Below are positions 1 to 5,196 of a DNA stretch of 7,057 bases, piece after piece. The notes under the pieces are model-generated. The model was given only the letters and a program-made list of their open reading frames with translations, did not search any database and had not been told where the DNA came from. The position numbers and the translations under genes are program-made. Position 1 is the first letter of the stretch; every line of letters starts with the position of its first letter. The stretch covers positions 1-7,057 of the forward strand of contig CAXMRH010000046.1 of assembly GCA_964196045.1 (NCBI GenBank), read 5' to 3'. This DNA comes from SHLQ01 sp964196045. GTDB lineage: Bacteria; Actinomycetota; Acidimicrobiia; Acidimicrobiales; SHLQ01.

Positions 1-455
1 CCACTAGTGAGCGCGCCATCAATGATGTCGTTCTCCAGGCACCAGATGAGGATCGCGGAGACGAGACCGCCGTCTTGGCCGATGTCATAGACAAAATCCT
101 CACTCGCTCGAACCAACATGATGTCTGAGTAGATGCCGGACATCTCGTCGTCCTCGCGAGTACGTCCATGCAGATGCATATCGGCCTCGGTCTCCCAATT
201 CCGGAACCGCGGGCAAGCTCGCGTGCACGACGTGCAACCCTTCTCGCCATGCAGACAATTCGCCTCGCCGAGCTCTTCTTCGAGATGAAATGGCACGTAC
301 TGGCCGGGCTCGTGCTTGTACCCGATCACGTCGTGTGGGCAGGCAATGACACATCCCGCGCAGCCGGTACAGAGACCAGAGGTGATGACTTCGTCGTACA
401 GCTCTTTCCACTGGAACGTCCATCGTTCCTTCTTCGGCGCCGCAGTGTCGGCCAT
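1..455 (-). CDS. FrhB-family (coenzyme F420 hydrogenase/dehydrogenase beta subunit-like) iron-sulfur protein, 3' part missing
   Basis: The N-terminal 151 codons of a redox protein are visible; the rest lies beyond base 1. The start is the ATG at 455-453, preceded by AAAGGA as a ribosome binding site and by the in-frame TAG of the upstream gene, so it cannot begin earlier. Residues C29, C32, C35 and C39 form a classic CxxCxxCxxxCP 4Fe-4S motif. C67, C74, C77 and C81 form a second cluster motif that also ends in CP. After about residue 105 the segment SDIMLVRAS, followed by GQDGGLVSAIL and IIDGAL, matches the start of the FrhB N-terminal domain. Family members move electrons between Fe-S clusters, flavin and F420 or another partner. 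The actual partner is unknown because the C-terminal flavin/F420 domain is outside the window. The 12-base gap from the upstream ELFV-like gene indicates co-transcription and perhaps a complex. Family assignment is confident; use of F420 is not. Confidence 0.85.
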   Translation of the reverse strand, partial: MADTAAPKKERWTFQWKELYDEVITSGLCTGCAGCVIACPHDVIGYKHEPGQYVPFHLEEELGEANCLHGEKGCTSCTRACPRFRNWETEADMHLHGRTREDDEMSGIYSDIMLVRASEDFVYDIGQDGGLVSAILIWCLENDIIDGALTS

Positions 456-467
456 GTGGTCCTTTGT

Positions 468-1355
468 CTAGGGGGCGAGGGGGCGTCCGAAGGGGAGCTC
501 GGACGTCCAGGTGAGGATGTGTTCTTCGGCCAATTGGCATGCCCGCACGAACGAGTTCGTACCTTCATTGGTTAGTCGAGCAGCGGCGGCCCTGGTCTTG
601 GATTCGACGTGCATTATGAGATCGCTCAGATTGGTAAGTTCGGAAGCGGCAGCAAGGCACGGACCACTAGCCGAGAGGAAGTCAGGAACGATGACACATC
701 CCCGTGCAGACGCGACCGCCAGCCCGCGAGCCGTCGTCGTCAGGGGCTGAAGTCCAATGATGTGGCCGACATTCGTTTCGGCAAGCACCTCGTGGTTGAC
801 CGCTCCGGTCTTGCCGCGCACAAAGACTGCGTCGGCGCCGCTCGTGAGGGCCGCCTCGAGGTCCGGTTCGATGTCGACAGTCGGGATCATGAAGGGCGCG
901 GTGAGCGATGATTCGTCCTCGTCGCTGACGACGACTATTGAGTAGACGGGCGGCAGCGCCGCCCGTGCAGATGCAGCTTCGAGCTCGTGACGCCATTGGG
1001 CGCTCGGATGGAGGGTCGGACCGATCTCGTCAGGACCGAGCCCCACCCCAACGTGACCCGAGAAACCTGCGCCCTCTGCCCACGATGAGAGCTCGTTCGA
1101 GAATGCGGCGATCGGCGACTGGTCATCCGCCGCACGGTCGTGATTGAGGGCGGCCGCACCACCGCTGGCATCGATCTCATGAATTGCGAGGGCGTACGTG
1201 GCGTGACGAACTAGGTCGATCGTCGTCCGCTGGAGGACCTTCTTGGCGCTGCGGATCGGACCGAAAGATCGGGATGCACCGTCGAGGTCGATCACCGCGT
1301 AGCCGTCGACAGTCTCGAACTTCTTCTCTGTTGGCACGGGCCCAGTCTGCCTCAT
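468..1355 (-). CDS. Divergent, shortened Glu/Leu/Phe/Val dehydrogenase-like protein, probably non-catalytic
   Basis: A 295-residue protein, against about 350-450 for typical amino-acid dehydrogenases. Two blocks show the relationship. Residues 32-71 (GPIR, then LVRHATYALAIHEI and a GG pair at 65-66) align with the GGxR...LAxxMTxKxAL...GGAK substrate-binding region. Residues 173-237 (GADAVFV, then PLTTTA and VIVPDFLSASG) align with the DVLIPAA...GPTTPEA...VIPDILANAGG part of the dinucleotide domain. The substrate-binding lysines appear replaced: the MTxK lysine by Ala55 and the GGAK lysine by alanine. No GxGxxG nucleotide loop is apparent in the compressed middle (residues 110-165). Asp109 in GPD may correspond to the catalytic aspartate. 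It may therefore be a regulatory or structural partner of the adjoining Fe-S protein. The open frame extends upstream to 1670, but that part reads against the divergent nitroreductase gene, so ATG 1355 is chosen; GTG at 1337 is an alternative. This is remote homology recognised by eye. Confidence 0.65.
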   Translation of the reverse strand: MRQTGPVPTEKKFETVDGYAVIDLDGASRSFGPIRSAKKVLQRTTIDLVRHATYALAIHEIDASGGAAALNHDRAADDQSPIAAFSNELSSWAEGAGFSGHVGVGLGPDEIGPTLHPSAQWRHELEAASARAALPPVYSIVVVSDEDESSLTAPFMIPTVDIEPDLEAALTSGADAVFVRGKTGAVNHEVLAETNVGHIIGLQPLTTTARGLAVASARGCVIVPDFLSASGPCLAAASELTNLSDLIMHVESKTRAAAARLTNEGTNSFVRACQLAEEHILTWTSELPFGRPLAP

Positions 1356-1408
1356 TGCGAGCGAGGTGACCTGCCTGGACCCTGTCCCGGTTCCAACACT
1401 GCCCCCGT

Positions 1409-1414
1409 TACCAT
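1409..1414 (+). promoter_or_regulatory. Possible -10 element for the nitroreductase gene
   Basis: TACCAT fits the TANNNT pattern of actinobacterial -10 elements and lies 7 bases before the ATG at 1422. Transcription would then begin at or next to that ATG, giving a leaderless message, which agrees with the absence of a Shine-Dalgarno sequence. No convincing -35 box is seen. The divergent minus-strand gene starts at 1355, so any control sites for both directions lie in about 66 bases. Confidence 0.3.
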
Positions 1415-1421
1415 GCGCCGA

Positions 1422-2156
1422 ATGGATGTCGTCGATCTGCTCCGGTCTCACCGTTCGATTCGAAAGTTCACGGACGATCCGATCGACGACGAGATGGTCG
1501 AGGCCATCATCGCGGCCGGGCTCTCGACAGCGACCTCGTCGAATCTTCAGGGAACAACGGTCATACGCGTTCGGAACGTGGCCACCCGCGCGGCGATCGC
1601 GACACTCGCGGGCGGGCAGGCCCACGTCGAATCTGCGGCGGCGTTCTTTGTTTGGTGCGCAGATCTTCATCGGTCAGCCATTGCCTGCGAGGTGGCCGGT
1701 GGTGAGTTCAGTGCAGGCATGACTGAACACTTCATGATCGCTACGATCGATTGTGCTCTTGCAGCACAGAGTGCAGTCGTCGCGGCGGAGTCGCTCGGAC
1801 TTGGCATCTGCTACATCGGCGGCATTCGAAACGACCCGCAGCAGGTCGCCGACCTCTTGGAGCTTCCCGACCAGGTCTATCCGGTCTTTGGTATGTGTCT
1901 CGGCTGGCCCGATCAGGATCCTGACCTCAAGCCGCGGCTTCCGCTGTCGGTCACGTTGAAGGAAGAGACCTACGACGAGAGAAACGATCTTGCCGGGATC
2001 GATGCCTACGACGAGCGTATGCGGGCGTATTACCGAGAGCGGACCGGCGGCAAAATCGATCGCGCGTGGAGCAGCGACATGTCGTCACTCCTCGGCAAGG
2101 AGAGCCGGCCGCACATACGTGAGTTCCTTGCTCGCCGCGGATTTACGATGCGCTGA
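1422..2156 (+). CDS. NfsA-like oxygen-insensitive NAD(P)H nitroreductase (FMN)
   Basis: The 244-residue product matches NfsA/FRP-type flavin reductases along its full length; E. coli NfsA is 240 residues. Visible family motifs are HRSIRKF at residues 10-16 (FMN phosphate binding), SSNLQG near residue 40, GGQAHV near 66, the long AAESLGLG helix, YIGGIRNDP, GMCLGWP followed by DLKPRLP, and the C-terminal KESRP segment ending in a short basic tail. Such homodimeric cytosolic enzymes use NADPH to reduce nitro groups, quinones or flavins by two electrons. ATG 1422 is preferred because it places HRSIR as in E. coli NfsA and fits a -10-like TACCAT just upstream; ATG 1413 would add three residues. 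An 80-base gap separates it from the next gene, so it may be the operon head or a separate unit. The physiological substrate is unknown. Reading past its TGA stop gives no family-like sequence. Confidence 0.85.
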   Translation: MDVVDLLRSHRSIRKFTDDPIDDEMVEAIIAAGLSTATSSNLQGTTVIRVRNVATRAAIATLAGGQAHVESAAAFFVWCADLHRSAIACEVAGGEFSAGMTEHFMIATIDCALAAQSAVVAAESLGLGICYIGGIRNDPQQVADLLELPDQVYPVFGMCLGWPDQDPDLKPRLPLSVTLKEETYDERNDLAGIDAYDERMRAYYRERTGGKIDRAWSSDMSSLLGKESRPHIREFLARRGFTMR

Positions 2157-2174
2157 CTCACTCCCGATAGCGCA

Positions 2175-2191
2175 GTTCGAATCGCGCGAAC
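2175..2191. repeat. Short inverted repeat in the gap after the nitroreductase gene
   Basis: GTTCG at 2175-2179 and CGAAC at 2187-2191 are complementary around a 7-base spacer. There is no following T run, so it does not look like an intrinsic terminator. It could be a weak operator for the downstream operon or chance in GC-rich DNA. Confidence 0.2.
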
Positions 2192-2224
2192 CACGACGAT
2201 ATCCCTGCGGTCGATCCGGGCGAG

Positions 2225-2230
2225 TAGAAC
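2225..2230 (+). promoter_or_regulatory. Possible -10 element for the selenoprotein operon
   Basis: TAGAAC resembles TATAAT at four of six positions and ends 6 bases before the ATG at 2237, which has no clear Shine-Dalgarno sequence. This suggests a leaderless transcript starting near the ATG. No recognisable -35 box is seen at the expected distance. Weak evidence. Confidence 0.25.
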
Positions 2231-2236
2231 AGACAC

Positions 2237-2821
2237 ATGGAAGCTGATCTAGACCGAAGCAGAGCCCGCATAGGCATCGTCCCTGATGACCAGTGGCCCG
2301 AGCGAGCTGGACTTGCCGAGCTGGTCGGCGACGTGACCGACAGAACCTACGGACGCGTCGACAACATCATGGCGATTCACTCCCTCAACCCGACTGGACT
2401 CGCTGCCCACAACGCGCTCTATAGGTCAGCCATGACCGGCACCGCAACACTTCGCAAGGTGGAGCGAGAGCTGATTGCGTACGTGGTTTCGCTCGAGAAC
2501 CACTGTCATTATTGAATCAGCCATCACGGGCGCGGTCTGCGCCGACTCCTCAAAGACGACGTCCTCTTTGCGGAGCTCGAAGTCGACTGGCGCAGCGCGT
2601 CGGTGTCTGACAAGCGTCGTTCGATGCTCACCTATGCGCTGAAGCTCACACACACTCCCGGTGAGATGGTGCCAGCAGATGTCGAAGCTCTGCGAGATGC
2701 AGAATTCACTGACCGAGACATTCTCGATATCACCGAAGTGATCGGCTACTACGCCTATGTCAACCGCATCGCCGACGGCCTTGGTGTCTCCACAGAGGAT
2801 TGGATTCCGCATGACGAGTGA
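2237..2821 (+). CDS. AhpD/CMD-family peroxidase-related selenoprotein with in-frame UGA (Sec93)
   Basis: Read through the TGA at 2513-2515, this is a 194-residue alkylhydroperoxidase-type (AhpD / carboxymuconolactone decarboxylase fold) protein of the 'peroxidase-related enzyme' group. Family sequence runs unbroken on both sides of the TGA: GRVDNIMAIHSLNP and VERELIAYVVS before it, SHHGRGLRRL, MLTYALKLTHTPGEM, ADVEALRDAEF and YYAYVNRIADGLGV after it. The TGA replaces the second cysteine of CxxC (C90-H-Y-U93). Glu78, 12 residues before Cys90, and His97, four after U93, match the AhpD proton relay E118/C130/C133/H137. In AhpD the second cysteine is peroxidatic, so selenocysteine would attack the hydroperoxide and Cys90 would resolve it. 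A SECIS-like hairpin follows at 2529-2543. No shift or second stop occurs in the next 101 codons. The end overlaps the SDR start by 11 bases. Alternatives are a recent nonsense mutation or a sequencing error turning TGC/TGT into TGA. Host Sec machinery cannot be checked here. Confidence 0.85.
2513..2515 (+). other. Probable selenocysteine (UGA) recoding site
   Basis: An in-frame TGA at codon 93 falls exactly on the second cysteine of the CxxC active site and is followed by ATC AGC CAT CAC, which encodes the expected ISHH of the active-site helix. A random nonsense mutation would be unlikely to hit the one codon where TGA can be functionally substituted for Cys while the rest of the gene stays intact. 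Insertion would require SelB, tRNA-Sec and a downstream SECIS. Confidence 0.8.
2529..2543 (+). promoter_or_regulatory. Predicted bacterial SECIS hairpin
   Basis: GGCGC (2529-2533) pairs perfectly with GCGCC (2539-2543) around the five-base loop GGUCU (2534-2538). The loop starts 18 bases after the UGA and opens with G, both features of bacterial SECIS elements, which lie inside the coding region just downstream of UGA and bind SelB. The stem is short but all G-C; outside it the pairing stops at a G-G mismatch. A 5-bp G-C hairpin can arise by chance in this GC-rich DNA, so position is the stronger argument. Confidence 0.6.
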
Positions 2822-3566
2822 GGTCACGGGCATGGTTGTGGCGATCACCGGTGCCGCGTCGGGAATGGGAGAGGCGACCGCGCGGCTGTTTGGCGAAGGT
2901 GGCGCAACGACGGCGCTGATCGATCGCGACGAGGAAGGGCTGGCGCGGGTCGCAGCTGAGATAGGGACAACCACGACGTTCGTTGGGGACATCTCCGACC
3001 CGGCGTTCTGCGCGGCGGCTATCGATGGTGTGGTCGCCAGCCACGGACGGATCGACACACTCGTGAACGCGGCTGGGACGATTCATCGAGCCGATGCGCT
3101 TGGCACGACCGATGCGGACTTCGACCGCGTCATGTCTGTGAACGTGAATGGCATGTTCTATCTCTGTCGCTCCGCGGTGTCGCACATGATCGAGCAGGGG
3201 AGCGGGTCGATCGTCAACTTCGGGTCGATCTGGGGCGCGGTGGGATCCTCTGGGGCAACTGCCTACTGCGTGTCCAAGGGAGCCGTCCACCAGTTGACGC
3301 GGGCCATGGCTCTGGACCACGCCGAGCAAGGAATCCGAGTGAATGCTGTTGCGCCCGGAGAGGTTCGGACACCGATGCTTTCGTCACAGCGAGAGGCCAT
3401 GCCGAGCGAAGCCGATCTCCAAGCGATGGCTGACGCAACCATCCCCATGAAACGTCTCGCAGAGCCGATCGAGATCGCTCGAGTCGTTCTATTCCTGGCG
3501 TCCAACAGTGCCAGTTACATGACGGGCGAGATCGTGCACGTCGATGCTGGATACACGGCGCGGTAG
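2811..3566 (+). CDS. SDR-family NAD(P)-dependent oxidoreductase
   Basis: A 251-residue classical short-chain dehydrogenase/reductase of usual length. The Rossmann glycine motif TGAASGMG lies at residues 13-20. Asp38 at the end of the second strand suggests NAD(H) rather than NADP(H). The NNAG-type motif reads VNAAG (85-89). The catalytic tetrad is complete: Asn111, Ser139, Tyr152 and Lys156 (YCVSK). The C-terminal PGEVRTPM and YMTGEIVHVDAG motifs are typical. It should oxidise an alcohol or reduce a ketone in the cytosol; the substrate is unknown. ATG 2811 lies inside the end of the selenoprotein gene (ATGACGAGTGA), which favours translational coupling, with AGAGGA 11 bases upstream. ATG 2832 has a better-spaced GAGG at 2820-2823 and would give a protein starting at the first beta strand. 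The alpha/beta hydrolase gene follows after 15 bases. Confidence 0.92.
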   Translation: MTSEVTGMVVAITGAASGMGEATARLFGEGGATTALIDRDEEGLARVAAEIGTTTTFVGDISDPAFCAAAIDGVVASHGRIDTLVNAAGTIHRADALGTTDADFDRVMSVNVNGMFYLCRSAVSHMIEQGSGSIVNFGSIWGAVGSSGATAYCVSKGAVHQLTRAMALDHAEQGIRVNAVAPGEVRTPMLSSQREAMPSEADLQAMADATIPMKRLAEPIEIARVVLFLASNSASYMTGEIVHVDAGYTAR

Positions 3567-3581
3567 ATCCGAGGAGTTTGG

Positions 3582-4493
3582 ATGACTGTGGACGGGTCAC
3601 TGAGCGAAGAGGCGTTGGCGTGGCTTTCGCAGTGTGTCCCCGATGATGGGACGCGGACAGATTTCAGCCAGATGGGGGCCGTCCGGGCGCAGTATCGCGC
3701 TGACTATGCCGACGGCTCGGAGCGAGCGATCGATCGCCATGGCCTGGAGATCACCGAAATCGAGGTCGGAGGCATCACGTGTTCGCGCATCGTGAGTGAG
3801 GCTGCGGGTGCGTCGAACGGTCATTTGTTTTACGTCTTCGGTGGTGCGTTCATCGTCGGCGACCCATTCATAGATCTTCCTGTGATCGGGGCCCTGGCAG
3901 AACATTGCCGCGTCGAGGTCATCGCACCGCAGTATCGACTTGCTCCGGAGTTTCCCGCCCCGCGCGGGTTCGAGGACTGCATGGCGGCCTATCGAGGGTT
4001 GACACTCGAACATCCCGAGTCGTTGCTCCTCGCCGGGGAATCAGCGGGCGGAAATTTGGCAGTGCTCGTCGCGCAGGCAGCTGTCGCCGAGGGAATTCGG
4101 CTCCCACGTGCCATGGCTCTGCTCAGCCCGGCCGTAGACCTGCGCTCAGATCCGACACTTTACGGACCGACGTTGGGCCTTGACCCAACGCTGCATCCGA
4201 ACCGCCTGCTCGATGTGGACGACGCGTATCTCCAAGGTGCCGATCCGACCGATCCGGCGTTCTCGCCACTGTTTGGCTCGATGCACTCGTTGCCTCCGAC
4301 GATTATCACCACCGGAACTCGAGACTTGTTCCTCGGTATGTGTCTGCGTCTGGAACGAAAGATGCGTCGGGCGGACGTCGATGTCGAGTGTCGCGTGCGG
4401 GACGGGCTCTGGCACGTCTTTGAGTTCTACGACGAGTTCCCGGAGTCAGGACAGTCGCTTCGCGAGATCGCTGCCTTCTTGAACAAACGGTAG
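3582..4493 (+). CDS. Alpha/beta hydrolase, hormone-sensitive-lipase (HSL) family, with altered oxyanion motif
   Basis: A 303-residue esterase/lipase-type hydrolase. The nucleophile elbow GESAGG gives Ser154, Asp248 lies in GTRDLF and His278 in DGLWHVF, so the catalytic triad is complete. YRLAPEFPAP (118-127) and SPAVDL (182-187) are typical HSL-family landmarks. The usual HGGG oxyanion motif reads FGGA (86-89) with phenylalanine in place of histidine, so substrate choice or activity may differ from standard HSL esterases. No signal peptide is visible, so it is likely cytosolic. The start is well supported by GAGGAG at 3571-3576, five bases before the ATG. It sits 15 bases after the SDR gene and 10 before the CoxG-like gene. 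It probably hydrolyses an ester or related bond of a small pathway intermediate; the substrate is not determined. Confidence 0.9.
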   Translation: MTVDGSLSEEALAWLSQCVPDDGTRTDFSQMGAVRAQYRADYADGSERAIDRHGLEITEIEVGGITCSRIVSEAAGASNGHLFYVFGGAFIVGDPFIDLPVIGALAEHCRVEVIAPQYRLAPEFPAPRGFEDCMAAYRGLTLEHPESLLLAGESAGGNLAVLVAQAAVAEGIRLPRAMALLSPAVDLRSDPTLYGPTLGLDPTLHPNRLLDVDDAYLQGADPTDPAFSPLFGSMHSLPPTIITTGTRDLFLGMCLRLERKMRRADVDVECRVRDGLWHVFEFYDEFPESGQSLREIAAFLNKR

Positions 4494-4503
4494 GGTCGGC
4501 CGC

Positions 4504-5196
4504 ATGAAGATCGAGAACTCGTTCACCGTCGATGCGCCCATTGCAGAGGCTTGGGTGTTATTGACGAACCTCGCCGAGATAGCGCCTTGTCTGCCTGGTG
4601 CCAAGCTGACGGACGAGACTGACGGTGTGTATTCGGGCGGCGTCAAGATCAAGGTCGGCCCAGTATCGGCGGAGTATAAGGGCTCGGCGGAGTTCGTTCA
4701 GAAGGACGACGACGCGTACCTGGCAGTGATCGATGGCAAGGGCCGCGATACCCGAGGTGCAGGAAACGCACACGCGCTGATCACTGCGCAGATGACCGCA
4801 GTGGGAGACAGGACCCAAGTCGACATCGAAACCGACCTGAAGGTGTCGGGGAAGGTGGCGCAGTTCGGTCGAGGCGTAATGCAGGACGTGTCGACGAAGT
4901 TGATGGGACAGTTCGCGAAGTGTTTGGAGTCCAAGATCGGCGAACCACAAGCGATCGAAGACATCGCCGCTGAAAGCGCTGACGCAACGACGAGCGGTTC
5001 CTCGACGCACTCGCCGGCGCACGCGGCAGTGCCCCCAGATCGTATTGTCGAAGAGCCGACGAACGATGACGACGACGTTCTCGACCTGAACGAAGTGGGT
5101 CTCGGTGGGGTCCTGTTGAAGCGATATGGGCCAGCGATCGGGGCGTCGATTCTCGTTCTCTTCCTGCTCAAGTTGCTGAGGAAGAAGCAGCGCTAG
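4504..5196 (+). CDS. CoxG-like SRPBCC protein with C-terminal membrane anchor
   Basis: A 230-residue protein in three parts. Residues 1-145 form an SRPBCC/CoxG domain: the N-terminal FTVDAPIAEAW strand-helix, the CLPGA hallmark at 29-33, and the GKVAQFGRG segment leading into the long C-terminal helix. Residues 150-200 are an Ala/Ser/Thr- and Asp-rich linker. Residues 208-225 (YGPAIG, then a Leu/Val-rich run) form one membrane helix, followed by RKKQR, which keeps the tail in the cytosol. Known CoxG proteins accompany molybdenum CO dehydrogenases, where CoxG recruits the enzyme to the membrane and binds menaquinone. No coxS, coxM or coxL gene occurs here, so CO oxidation is not implied. By inference it may serve the flavoenzyme whose GTG start abuts its stop codon. 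AGGG about 10 bases before the ATG supports the start. Confidence 0.88.
   Translation: MKIENSFTVDAPIAEAWVLLTNLAEIAPCLPGAKLTDETDGVYSGGVKIKVGPVSAEYKGSAEFVQKDDDAYLAVIDGKGRDTRGAGNAHALITAQMTAVGDRTQVDIETDLKVSGKVAQFGRGVMQDVSTKLMGQFAKCLESKIGEPQAIEDIAAESADATTSGSSTHSPAHAAVPPDRIVEEPTNDDDDVLDLNEVGLGGVLLKRYGPAIGASILVLFLLKLLRKKQR

Noticed and set aside
1356..1670. N-terminal extension of the ELFV-like gene to 1670
   Set aside because: It runs antisense through the nitroreductase coding region, is Arg/Gly-rich and shows no family resemblance; similarity begins after ATG 1355.
2175..2191. Inverted repeat as an intrinsic terminator
   Set aside because: The stem is only 5 bp with no T tract after it, so termination is not supported; kept only as a weak repeat.
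2154..2236. Possible second UGA read-through at the nitroreductase stop
   Set aside because: The protein already ends at the normal family length with a typical C-terminus, and the following codons show no homology.
2237..2515. A 92-residue stand-alone truncated CMD protein ending at TGA 2513-2515
   Set aside because: It would stop in the middle of the CxxC active site, and the same frame continues with clear family sequence for 101 more codons.
2603..2821. A separate 72-residue gene starting at GTG 2603
   Set aside because: It has no ribosome binding site and is the C-terminal part of the read-through peroxidase-related protein, in the same frame.
2426..3058. Long minus-strand open frame of 210 codons
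   Set aside because: It is antisense to the selenoprotein and SDR genes, lacks recognisable motifs and is the usual opposite-strand shadow in GC-rich coding DNA.
4504..5196. Evidence of a CO dehydrogenase operon from the CoxG-like gene
   Set aside because: No coxS, coxM or coxL sequence is present, and CoxG-type SRPBCC proteins occur in other contexts.
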